Assembly: GCA_034770075.1 (NCBI GenBank)
Contig: CM068388.1
Location: 69,736,889 to 69,800,888, forward strand
Direction of reading: 5' to 3'
Source: Aralia elata
Lineage: Eukaryota > Streptophyta > Magnoliopsida > Apiales > Araliaceae
Length of the DNA: 64,000 nt
Shown: positions 9,067-21,340 of the stretch, in pieces
How the letters are laid out: each line of letters opens with the position of its first letter
How positions within the stretch are numbered: position 1 is the first letter of the stretch
Program-made: the position numbers and the translations under genes
Notes under the pieces: model-generated
Told to the model about the DNA's origin: nothing
The model's database searches: none
Seen by the model: the letters and a program-made list of their open reading frames with translations, nothing else

Positions 9067-12000
9067 GGGTTCTCATGAATATGATAAAGCTAACGCTTTG
9101 AGTAGATCCAAGACACAAACTTAAATCAGTCCTAAATCTCGGTATTGGTTGACAAGTCAAAATGAATATAAGCTGATAAGTTGAAAATTGTATGTGCAGG
9201 TAAATCATCCTAGGGTATCCAGGCTAAAATCATGAGCTTAAATGGAAAAATCATCATCACCAGGCATACTGATGTCAATAAGCATATCGATCATCTCACG
9301 AGGAGGAAATAGTTCAGATGCAGCAAGAACAAAGATGTTCTCAACTAAAAAGGGAATCCGCATCTCCACCCAAAATGTTGTGAAGCCCTACAAATGATGA
9401 TCTAGGAGATATCTAAATGATAATGCGCCATCATCAATGCACTTACAATAACGACTTCATGAGCTTCTCAGCATTTATGATATATTCCCACTGTACAAGA
9501 TATGAACTCAGAGGTTCATTCAAGCGTATCAATGATTATGAGATGTCATAACTAACCAAGTGCAGAATTCAAAGATGTGCTCAATATATCAGTCAATGCA
9601 GTACAATGAAGGAACAAATGATGAAATCAACAATTGCCTGAGGAATTTCAACTAACAGGGAAATGCATCATTGCTTACAGCACCACTGACTGTCAAGAAA
9701 TTGACATCAATGAGGTATTTATCTCTGTCTCTCTAAAATGTAAATGTCTTTAACTGTTAATATATATTGCATAGTTGTGTGTCTTCATACTTCAGTAAGC
9801 ATATCAAGAAATCATTTTCTACCCCAAAAGGAAAAAGAAAGAAAGTGAGAATAATGGTTTATCAATCACTTTGTTGTCTATTCATATTTGACGCTGAAGA
9901 TAAAACTCTTGAGATGAATATCTGAAGTCTCTACAAATATAGTCTTTTTCTATCTCGTTGCTAATGTGCTTAAACTGTTTTGCAATTGTTGTTGTGTGTA
10001 CTGATAAAGGCTCATAATTATTTATCTTGCTATTGAGAGTTTATTTTTAGATGTGGAAAACCAAGTGTTCTGGGATTGTAATCTGTAATATCACCTCAAG
10101 CTAATTAAACTCTGTTATTTGATAGGTGGCTGTGCTTAATGAGCTATTTGCATCCTACCTTAGTCCTTACATCTTATTTGATAAGTAGTGCATTACTTCA
10201 TGATCTAAGTCTTTGATAAGTCGTAGAGTGTAGTCATGTCTGCAGTTGTGCACTGAAGGGTTGTAGAGACTGATCAACTCTACGAACCATCTAGGTACAA
10301 CTCATAGAACTGACCACCACTCTACTAAGGTTCAAACACTTAGAACAAGATGCAAGCAATGACTTATCTAAGGAGAAGGATTGAGGACCCACATCCGCTT
10401 TATCATGTTTTCTCTCTCACATATATTGCCATATAGCATGTCTTATTGTTATCTCATTTAAACTACATAAATTGTGAAACCACAGTCTGGAAAAGACTTG
10501 AGCTTTCAAAATATCTAACCTCGCAGGACCCAAAGAATATTGGGTACCAAGTTAGAAATTTATTTAATTTGCAGGTATCATGATTGCTCTGTCCTCACTC
10601 AAGCACATTCAAGGAAGAAGTTAGAAAAGGATGATTCTCATCAACAAACTTCTGGTAAACGGCAAAGGCATGATTCTCTAGTAAATCCCTCTCAGAAGTT
10701 AGAGCTCCCCTCAGCATAATAAAGCTCCTCAAGAAGCAGTACAAAATCCAGGTCTTAATCAACTCTACGATCACAGTGTAAATGGAAGGATCGTAGAGTA
10801 ACCAAGGGTGCAAGACTTCATCAGCTTTACAGTAGCAGTACAGAGGAAAGGATCGTAGAATAACAAGTGCTAAATAAAATACTTTACGATCAGATGAAGA
10901 ATGATGAGCAGTCATCCAAGATGGAAGTATCAGTCACGAGGGAGCAACAATCTTAGAAGATCAACAATGCTCAGTCAAGGAAATTGAAGAGATGAAGAAC
11001 GTGAAGCTACAAAGAAGGAGAATATGAGAAAGAGCTACAAAGCTACAGCCTTTGGTGCAGAAGAAAGTATTTAAGCCTAACAGATGGCATGTGAGCATGC
11101 AGGGTCAAAAGCTCTCTACTATGTTAAGGAACAAATCAAATTTCTCCCCTATTGATCTCAACTGTTTCATGACTCAAGCTAAATGAAGCGCCTATAAACC
11201 CTTAAGGTGACACTTCATCAAACATAACCTTGTCCCAGACTCAGAGTCCCAAAACTCTGTGCCTGATGAACCTAATTAATCCTCATCATAAAATTCCTAA
11301 AACTCTACGACTGTCAAACCAGACCATCCATACTATTCAAAGTCGTAGAGTCATTCATTATGATTAACACCATGATCGTAGAGTACGTTGACTCTACGAC
11401 CATAACCTACTAAACATTACTCCCATACCTTATATCTGACCAAGAAGTACAGTGATGACATTCTAAACACCTTATCCAAACAGTCTTTCTTCATATAAGT
11501 GCCTCAGAGACAAACCAAGCCCTAAGTTGCTAAACCTAGAGGCTTGCCCTTTCTGAGCTACCTTAGTCCTGTTGGAAGACTAAAATGAGAATGTATCATT
11601 TCTCCAGAGCTTGAGATGTAAGTTAAACAAAGGATAAAAGCTAATCCCTTAAAAGAAAGTTGATCATGGGATTCTCTAGAAGAGAAAGGAGCAGGTCCTA
11701 AAGACAAGTCTTCACCAAGTAAGTGGGACAACCCTACTACAAGATCAGATACAAAGTATGAAGATAATCACTTCAAATGTCAAGAGAAAGCAAGGTTCCT
11801 TCAAAGATTACTTATTCTAGAAGGAAGCCACTACAAGCCTAAATGAAGTCTCTTTCATCAAAGTCTGCACTCACCAAGATAAGTACAAGTCAGCATATGA
11901 GCAGCAGTAGGTGTGACCAAGCTCTATTCTCAAGGAAGATATGATCGTAGAGTAAAGGGCAATGACATCAAGTCACTCTACGAAAGGACTAAGTCAAAAG

Positions 12001-12333
12001 TCAAAAAGGACATGGGCCACGTTCTCAGTAACTGATATATATAGCAGTTATGGAAGTTTCGACACAGTTGGCCACGTTCAGCAAATGGGTTTCTCACATG
12101 TGTACTTGATAAAAAGAGGGAACTAATATAAGTCATATTTCAAATATTGACGGTTGCTCTTTCCCATCTGTTATCAATATCGTTCCTCTCATAAAGCTGT
12201 GCTGATCTCTCAAAACCCCAGAATCATCAAATCTTCAGCAAACCAAAACTAGCAAGCTCCAAAAGCTCCAGAGCCCTAATCACTTCAAATCTCCATCCTC
12301 AGTTAATAATTCTTCTCTCCAAGAACCCTAGTT
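9067..12333 (+). other. E2 non-coding leader
   Basis: About 3.3 kb between the primer-binding site and the first gag-like start codon, with no convincing gene on either strand. From about 10215 to 11985 it carries further scattered copies of the GTAGAG / CTCTAC word in both orientations, including a close inverted pair near 11372-11400. Confidence 0.7.
10215..11985 (+). repeat. Scattered ATCGTAGAGT / ACTCTACGAT words inside E2
   Basis: Copies near 10217, 10275, 10763, 10788, 10852, 11300, 11340, 11373, 11391, 11943 and 11972, in both orientations and sparser than in the LTR. They lie in leader sequence that is not duplicated elsewhere in the element. Confidence 0.75.
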
Positions 12334-14661
12334 ATGGAAAACTGTCAAGTCGTATCAGGTATTCAACTCAGTTTCGACAAATTTGGAGAATCAGATGAGA
12401 AATTCAAGGAGATTCTAGAAAGTGTGAGGCTAGCAGGATTCTCAGAATGCTTAGGATCAAAGACAAAGATCCTGTTTGATCTTATCAAGGAATTCTATCA
12501 GAATGCGGTAATTGATGGTGATGTTCTGACTACTAAAGTTCGTTGAATCAAACTGAAGATGAATGTTGCATAAATCAATCAATGTCTGGGATTTACCAAC
12601 CAAGGTCTATCATCCCTAGAAGGAATCGACTCTGATGAAGGCAAAAAATTGATGGGCTTTGTGAAAAATCCCCATGTGAAAGGAATGAAGAAAAAGGAAT
12701 TTCCTAAGAAGTTCGAATTCCTAGCCGAGATTGTAGGCAAGTGTATTCTATGCAAAGAAGATATTGCACATGACACTGTGAGTGATCTGCAACTAAAGAT
12801 CATGACTGCCATTGTCATGAAGAGGAAGATGAACTTTGGAGCTATGCTGTTTGAGTGGTTGGTCAAAGAAGCCAGAAAAGTGAAGACATCAGATAAACAA
12901 GTCCTAAAGATTTACTATGGAAGGTTCTTGAGCATCATACTGAAGAAAAGGCTGAAAGGCAAGATTGGGGATGATGAAGGAGAAACCCTAAATATCCACA
13001 AAGTTATGTTGTCCAAATTGTTTGACAATTGGAAGAAGAACCCCATGGAAAACAAGAAGTTGAGAACGTCTGGTAGCAGCAACAAAGGGACTTCAAAGGC
13101 TGGCAAAGGGAATAGAAAAGCTAATACACTAAAGGAAGAAGCATCTCAATCTGAAAACTCTTCATCACCTGAGCCCATTCCATCAAAATCACTCAAGAAG
13201 AAGATGAAAGTTGAGGCAGCCCCAGAGAGAAGTTCCTCTTCCTCCCAAGAAGAATCTAAGGAAGAGAAAGAAGCATCTGAAGCATCAATGATCAAACCCT
13301 CAAGGAGACAGAGTGCAAGGCTAAGGCTGGTGATGAAACACCTAGGCCATAAGAGCAAAGAAGAAATTACACTAGTAACAGTTGATCTTTAAGATGATGA
13401 TAAGAGTGATAAAGCTGAGGATGCGGAGATGAGTAAACAAGTGACATCTAGCAATGAATCTGCTGAAGAAGATGTAACCACACATATGGCTAAGTCAAAA
13501 AGTGAGAATGTAGTCATGTCTGTTGAGAACAGTCTCAATAGATCAACAGAAGAAGTTGATGACATGGAAGCAAGTTATGAAGAGCAGCCAACTGATGAGT
13601 CAGTCGAAGAATCAAAAGAAGTATCTGTGGAGGAAACAAGTTCGAAGGAAAAGAGTACCAGAGATACTGGGAAAGGAAAGAGAGAAGTAGAAAGTGATGA
13701 AGTACCACAGGATTCTGATTCTGAGAACAATGCATATGAAAGCCACTTCAAACCAGCAACCACAAGAATGCGAAGGAGGATTGTGCTGGAAGCTTGTGAC
13801 AAACCAGGAGCTGTGTTGCCAACAAGATGGATAGATTATGGCAATGGTCAAATGAAAGTGGTATCAATGACCATAGAGGATCTTCTTAACAATTTTTAAG
13901 ACATTGAGCTTGATCGCACTACAGTTCTATATGATCCTAACAGTGAACAACTAACATGGTTTTACCCATGGATGCCCTGGTTGAAGGCCATTGAATTTGG
14001 AGATACAAGCTTTATCAGCTGGTGTTACTCAAGATTTCTAAATCTGAAGCTTATCTCTCAGAACTTCCCAAGAGTACAATCTTATCCAAAGATACTGATC
14101 AAGGACACTCAACACTTCAAAGCCTATCACCATGCTGAAGGTATATACATTCCATACTACATGTTGGAAAACAGGGATAAAGGCAAAACAACAAACCAGT
14201 TCATAGAGTCAATAAGAGTGAACTCTACAACTACAACTTCCCAGACTAAGCCCATTATCAAACTCCCTGATATCCCCACTGACATACCTTATGATATCCC
14301 TTCCTCATCCAACAAAGAGCCATTTGATATTGTCACTGCTCTTGAGAACATCTACAAGAGTGAGAAATCCAAGTTAACTATACCAATTTGTGAAGATATT
14401 TTGCTTGACCAAGAGTTGTTGAAAAACTCCGAAGAATTGCTTGGAAACATTTCCTCAGTCACAAAAGTAGCAAAAAAGATGGCTGGGGGAGAAGACAATG
14501 ATTTCTACAAGAATCTGCAAGTCTCATTCACAGCCATGTCTGCAAAGTTTCATCAACGAGATCAGATATATCGCAGATCAATTGAGCAGCAAAGAGCTAA
14601 AGCTTTGAAACTTCAACAACAGAACAAACGTTCTATTCAAACTGTCAGTGAAAGTGGATAA
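12334..14661 (+). pseudogene. E2 gag-like protein, single 776-codon frame with stops
   Basis: One continuous frame runs from ATG 12334 to TAA 14659-14661, broken only by TGA at 12544, TAA at 12571, TAA at 13390 and TAA at 13897. The N-terminal part contains DLIKEFYQNAVIDGDVLTTKVR and then an INQCLGF-like stretch. This resembles the conserved core of the domain often called 'putative plant transposon protein' in plant repeat proteins (an impression from memory, not searched). Codons about 258-463 (13105-13720) are low-complexity, rich in Ser, Glu and Lys. The C-terminal part has FYPWMPWLKAIEFGD and then a Gln/Lys-rich region that may be coiled coil. No zinc knuckle, protease, RT or integrase motif is seen. 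It may be the element's structural protein; the function is not established. Confidence 0.6.
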
Positions 14662-15275
14662 CCTTAGCCAATCCCTCACTAAGCAGGAGGTGAAAATGGA
14701 AGTTGGCAATACCTCCTACTTAGTTGCTCATTACGCATGTTCAGCATCTCTCCCAAATGATTGAAGACAAAAAGAGGGAGAAAAAGATGAAGCATAAGAA
14801 GATGAAAACTAAGTTAAGAGCTGGCATGAAAAGCAAGGAGCCGAAAAATAAAGGTGGGGTACCAACAATTGAGGGGGAGCCAGAGGAAGAAGAAGATAAA
14901 GGAACAACTGCAAGAAGTAAGGGGAGCAAAAGCTAGAGGAGGATGCAGAAGACGCAGACAAATAAGAGGACAGTAGCAGGACAAAGCAGTCACAAGGCAC
15001 CAACAAGGAAGAGGAGGTACATCTCTAACAAGCAAGGGGGAATTAACTGTCTTATGCTAGTATCTATGATCTCCTTGTTAAATTGATATAACTTGTGAAC
15101 TGCATAAGTTTAAATTTATTGGTATGATATAAATGATTATCTTTAATAAACATCATTTCATATCTCTTCATCTAGCAATACAGTGACTTACTATATCTTA
15201 AGTCACATCAGCACTCATACACTTGCATGTATTGCTTAAATTGAATGTTATGCTATTAGTGTTTTTGTCATCATC
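14662..15275 (+). other. Tail of E2 coding region and 3' untranslated part
   Basis: After the stop at 14659 a different frame continues coil-like (KVDNLSQSLTKQE, about 14645-14690), suggesting a frameshift and a somewhat longer original C-terminus. A lysine/glutamate-rich reading follows at 14724-14936. From about 15050 to the polypurine tract the sequence is AT-rich and non-coding. Confidence 0.45.
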
Positions 15276-15289
15276 AAATAGGGGGAGAT
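15276..15289 (+). promoter_or_regulatory. E2 polypurine tract
   Basis: AAATAGGGGGAGAT directly before the TGTTGGG start of the 3' LTR. This is the expected primer site for plus-strand DNA synthesis. Confidence 0.88.
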
Positions 15290-15642
15290 TGTTGGGAATC
15301 AGCACGCGATTGTTAAGCTCATTATGATAGGGGGAGAATATAAGATCTGCATGTGATTACCTTTGTTCATTATATGTGATTTGATTGATGACAAAATGAT
15401 AAGAAAAACATTCATACTGTTAAAGCCTTGTAAAGTCCTTAATGAAATATATGTACAAGGACTTAGAAGATCAAGTATATTAGGTTGATCTAAACTGAAT
15501 GAATATCTATCTGATCAAAGCATGCTTGTAATATTCGACTTTGTAAAGTCCTTAATTGAATATGATGTACAAGGACTTAGAATAGAATACAAGAAGATCA
15601 AACTTGTTAGGTTGATCTTATGCACTCAAATGTCATATGTAC
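15290..15642 (+). repeat. E2 3' LTR, first segment
   Basis: It matches 5990 to about 6345 of the 5' LTR. It is interrupted at 15643 by E3, whose 5-base duplication TGTAC is the last part of this segment. Confidence 0.93.
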
Positions 15643-18405
15643 TGTAACGACCCCAAAATTCATACAATCCAACTCTCCTCATCGATCGTTAGCAATATAT
15701 CCTCATTCTGACTTTACAACATTATTCAATGTTAAACTTAATAAAAAATGCGGAATAATTTTAAACTTCTCAGTTTTCTTTCTTTGTTTTCCCTGAATCA
15801 TAACCTTTAATCATTTACATATTCTAGAATCATATCTACTTAATGATTCGCTTCATTAGAATTATAATAAAAAAAATATAAAACTTACTTCTAGATTCAA
15901 TACTTTTTATACATCGGATAAAAAATTAAATTATAAGTCAGTACAAATTTTACAACTCAACATCTGTTACATTTAATATACCATCCAGAACCTTAATCAT
16001 GGTTCAAAACATAAATTTAAGCTTAAATAATTAATCTTCATGCATAATATCTGAATGATGCCATTCAAGCAGCACATAACGTTACCTTGAATCTTTAACC
16101 TGCAAAAGTGGTTATTTGCAAGAATGAGCTCGACAGCTCAGCAAAATCTAACAGTTTGCATGCGTCACATAGCACATAGATAACATGCTCATTATTTAAA
16201 TCATAAACATTTGGCTAAACATGTCATACATAATGATCTACACATATCAAATAGAGATTGAGTTCCATAACTCAATCAATATTCTTAATTCAACGAACGT
16301 AGTCATAATTTGACTCTGTCGTCTCATACTTGTAACATATATAAAATGCATCTTGATTTTACATCATAGGTTTAAAACAGTTAAGCATTTAGTTCACATA
16401 ACAAATAGGAACTGAAAGACTTAATGGTTCATAGATTACCAATTACCATAATCAACTTATACTTATCTGCACTTCACGTATCCTACACGATATATAATCA
16501 TGCACAACATTTATTAGTCACATAGCAACACTTAGAAAACTTCCTACACATTCCGTTTATAAAGTAGTAACAATAATTAGTTACAGCATTATAGACACTT
16601 CAAGACTCACTTTCATTTGATTTCATCTTAATACCTCAATTATTATATTAGTCTAATCTTTAAACATGTATATGGTAACATAGCATGTTCACAAAGAATT
16701 TTTTTTTTGTATCACCGTCGGGGCGAGCCTACCGCCGGGGCGACAATCCGTAACATAATTTCACCGCCGAGGCGGTGGACATGAGACCAGACTTCTGCAG
16801 TTCGCGAATTGCACAGTTTCAAGGCTAAAAACACCAAATTTCTTCATTTTAACAACAAATTAAAATTACCCAATCCCTATAACTCATATATAATCATTAC
16901 CCAAATCTTCTAGCATGATTCTAACATCTTAAAAACTTAAACAACCAATTTAAAGGCTTAAAAAATCACAATTCATACTAGTTTTTCATATTTCACAACT
17001 ATTAGCGTAATCAACCGCTACGGATTCGTTACTCAACCAAATTGGTCCGTTCAACTTCCGTTGTTTTCATTTTTTTAACGCATAACAACAATCCATCATC
17101 AATTTACAGTTTCATGTGCGCATTAACAATCAATTTTGACTTCAAAGTAAGCCAAAATATATATATTCAACCAAAAACCAAATTCTTTATTTTAAACATG
17201 TTTTCCATGGATTAATAACTCCAAAATCATATATAAACACTATACAACTGATTAAACATGTTTATAAACATATATAACCAGCATCTTATCAAATCATCAA
17301 CCAAAAATTCATTTTAAAGAAAATTCAAGGAATAGAAAATTAAGAACTTAAAGCTAAGTTTTTACCTTTGATTCTTGCTTAGATTATCTAGATACATGAT
17401 AAGAATTACTTGCTTGCTCTCCTTCTTATTTGATTTTCAGAATTTTTTTCACAATTTCCCAAGAACTCACTCAATTTTCTCTCTTCCTCTCCTTTGTTCT
17501 TTGTTTTCCAACTCCTGATAACTTACGTGACTTTTAGTGGGGAGTTTCATCAATTAAGAAAGCCAAAGGCCACAAGACCTTGTTTGGTACTTCTTTAAAG
17601 AATTAATCCATTTTTGTTATTATTATTATACTATACGCTTCCTATTTAAAAATAAACCATTGCCACGCTTTAATTTAATTAAACTTATTTAATTAATTTA
17701 TTTAACAAATATAACTCAAATTTTATTTAACAAATTATTACCTTTCTAATTTAATTAAATAATTAAATTAGAACCTTATCATCACTTTAGCGTGCTAAAA
17801 TACGCACAAATTATAAAATTATTTATCATCAATTTATTTAATAACATCATACTTAAACAAATTATTCTATAATAATTTCCATCGAATATTTATTTCTTAA
17901 ATATTCCAGATAAAATATTTATTCAATTTCATAAATATTTTTAACTATTTACAAAACTCACAATCTTATTACATTAACATATCTCACTTATGTAACACAC
18001 TGCTTTCTCGTTTTATTAAAACAAATATATATATTTACATTAATTCACTATTTTAATTAATTGAATTACTCACATTATTGTGAAATATAATCCATAACAA
18101 TTTCATTGCTAGCAAGGCATAATAATCAAATTATATTATTTCATAATATAATTTTAACTTAATAACATTCAGTTAATATCCTTTTCGTAACAATTTCATT
18201 TACTATCATCAATGGTTTAATTTACCATTAAACCTCATTGTCCAATATAAGAATATATATATTCCTCTTCTATATTCACACCAAATCACATATTTTATAA
18301 TATGAAACACATACATACACACACTCAAACTCAAAATGTTTCATAATAAGAATTTTTATTTATTAAATTCTTATTTAATAACTTCTGAAAATCCGGGTTG
18401 TCACA
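15643..18405 (-). repeat. E3 3' LTR (2763 bp)
   Basis: In plus coordinates it starts TGTAACGACCCC and ends GGTTGTCACA. It is about 94 bp shorter than its partner, mainly because one part of the CCGCCGGGGCG array (16713-16777 here) and some neighbouring bases are missing. It carries no gene. Confidence 0.93.
16713..16777. repeat. GC-rich palindrome array (short form) in E3 3' LTR
   Basis: Three CCGCCGGGGCG-like units (one with CGTCGGGG, one with CGCCGAGG) in strongly AT-rich surroundings. The partner LTR has six such units at 22428-22573. Confidence 0.85.
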
Positions 18406-21340
18406 TCCTTCCCTCCTTATAAGGATTCCGTCCTCGGAATCAACGAAATCTCCCTTACTCAGTTTTCACTAAATCTCTTTCACAATTATTGTTGAATAAC
18501 TTAACGCATTACTTTAGTGTAGGTTTTATTTCATCACCTTCACTTAAACCTGGAACACTTCGAGTGTTTATATTCTTTAACCCTCATTGCATATCATACT
18601 CCTAGTAATCATTTAATATCCTGATTTAGTATCGCATAAATATTCAGGATATCACATTCACCCCTTCTTCTAAAAATTTCGTCCTCGAAATTTTTGATTT
18701 ACTAATATTCGTTCCTTCCATCTATCAAAATGGATTTTACGTTAATCTCTACTTATTCATTGGGTTCTACAATCAAATTCTTTCAATAGGGATCTTTCTA
18801 AGATCATCGCATTCTTCACATTTTTCTCTTTTAAAATTTCTCATCATTAGTCAACATCAGTTAAATTTATCTCTTCCTTTTCTAGAATTTCATTTCTTTC
18901 TTGGATTTATTATAGTTTGTTTAACTTACTCATCACCACATGTTGCATTCTACGACCCCTTCTTAAGGAATATTTTCTTTCCATTTCTACCTTTCAAAGG
19001 AACAAGAATCTTCCACAATTGTTCAATAATTGGGAAGCAGTATGAATAACTCAGGAATTTAAAAGATTCATTCAAAAACTTTCAATATCATGCTGAGGAG
19101 TCGTAAGACTTGAACCTTGTCCTAGGTTAACAGATATTTCTACTGTAACCTTTAACAATCAAAAGACTATGGACCATCTCTTCTCATACTCCAAGTGATC
19201 AGCCCTTCGTACTATGTATTGTGCACATACATATTAACGCTATTGCGTATCCCCCATTACAGGGTTGATTCACCTCAGACTTAATACAAATTTTGTACCA
19301 GAATAATCTGGTTTGGCATAAATTCTCCAAGAATGCTTGAATCTTGTAAAACATCTTTCAATAGTCGTCTAGCCGAATCAATTAGCTTAGACCTTGAACA
19401 ATAATTTGAACATCAGTCAAAACATTTTTAGCCAACTCAATTGGCATATCTTTTCATAACTTAACAGAAAAAGTAAAATTTTTTTATGACGTCATGATAC
19501 CGTACCGTCTTAATAGTACGTTGAGGATGCCGTCATTTTAGGACTTTGTCATACTACACCATACCATAGTGGGCTGACGATCCATCGATCACATCCAACA
19601 CTAGGTTCAATTGCATTGATGACTCCATCGTTCAAAATATATTTTGATAATTTCAAATCATTTTTGTCTAGCTTAAACAATTAGCATAGATATACGAATA
19701 ATAGCACTTTTTAAAATTATTGGTTTAAACATTGACCCAATATATTTTCGAGAACACAAAATTGCGAATATCAGCACGATGTCAATAAATTTCAAAAATC
19801 TAGCATAGCTAGAAGATTTGGAATCTCCATTTCCTTCATCAACTTTAATCTTTATTCCATTACTTCGTTAATTAATCATTCTATCAATCTTCAATACCAT
19901 CAATGCTTTCTACACCATAACTTTTCTATACTCAATATAGTTCATCAAACTTACCACACTTTGGAAGTTCAAGAACTTACCACAATCATACAATTTTAGG
20001 AACTTATCCTAGTCAGACCAAAATCGTTCATTCGCTGAGGGGTTCCACCATACGATTATGAGTCACGAACTTACCATAAGTATAAGTTTTAAGAACCGTA
20101 CCTAATCTTAATATTTTATTAACTATCAAATATAAATATGAGAAAAGAGTCACATTCTCGTCATATGTATAGTGATAGCGCGATACCAACATTGTAATGA
20201 ATTGTCAATATAGCAAGCTAAGTGGTTGTTACACCAAGCACAAATTCCCCGCCCATACAAGGAATTGTACAACTCAGCCACTAATATGAGTCCTTCATTG
20301 AAATCCCACCTAATTCCATCTTGCTCTTAACTTACTCTTTGCTTAATACGAATTCCTCGTATTTCATCATCCATAACTCCTCGTGAGTTTACTTCGTACT
20401 ATTTCATAGTACCATCTCTTTATAACATCATACTACAACTATTCAATCATTTAAGATCCTCTGACATTTTACAACTTTAGCAGATCCCATCGTGATTTCG
20501 TTCTATCATCATCACTTCTTACGATTCTTTCTTATGTTATGATCGTCTCATCCTACGATCTTCTTTATTCTTCTCTTAATCACCTTATCTTATGATTAAT
20601 CAAGTCAGCTGTTCCCTGTTCTTTTAGCTCTTCAGGGTCTTCTTTGAACCTAAACATTTTATCATAATCTTGTCTCACATGAATTCTCTAAACTCTATTT
20701 GAGTTCATCCTTATCATTTATATCATTCTCATCTTATAGATATTGTCTATTTATTAACACCGTCTTTATTACTGGAGTTAGGTAACTCCTGGTTCTCATC
20801 TTATATAACTCTTCAAGATTCTTCTTTGAATCTTCTTATTTATATATTAATTCTTCCTTTAAGAACCTCTAACTTCATTCATATTATTCAATATTTTATT
20901 TGAGTTTTCTTCGCATTATTCACATCTTCTTCTTGTAATGTTTCTAGGATTTAACTCATCTCATGCATCCACCTATACGAAAAGAATCACTTCTTAATCA
21001 TACGCATCCATAATTCTATACTCGGTACACCTCGAGTCTCTAACAGTGTTCAGTATAGCACCTGAGTGGTTTCCCACAAACAACCAATAAACTAGTTCCC
21101 GTCTCGTCTACACCGTCTTTCACAACAAGTTAGATCGGTTGCTAGTTCGTATCAACCTCCGCTCTCTGAAGGAATTGTTTAGCCCATATACCCTACATCA
21201 ACCATTAAAGAATACGATTGCACCATAATTATACTTAACTTATTATTCTTTAAACTCTATCATCTTCACCTCTCCTCTCTAAGGTTATAGCCTAAGGTAC
21301 TCGTACCTAAGGTTTCTAATCTATCAGCTCTGATACCAAC
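18406..21340 (-). other. E3 interior, non-coding, made of gypsy remnants
   Basis: It has no usable frame. On the minus strand two short stretches typical of the end of chromovirus pol can be read: one at 18406-18440 (GAGGACGGAATCC and a polypurine tract) and one near 18690-18660 (TTTCGAGGACGAAATTTTTAG). The second is followed by sequence like the start of another LTR. Other stretches match the interior of E5 in reverse, such as 20220-20290 against 43150-43290. The primer-binding site lies at the right edge. Confidence 0.7.
21327..21338 (-). promoter_or_regulatory. E3 primer-binding site (initiator Met tRNA)
   Basis: On the minus strand this reads TGGTATCAGAGC, two bases inside the end of the LTR at 21341. 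It fixes the element's orientation and which LTR is 5'. Confidence 0.92.

Noticed and set aside
12649..13392. Independent 247-codon gene
   Set aside because: It is in frame with the flanking stretches (12334-12546, 13429-13899, 13972-14661) and is better read as one broken frame of E2.
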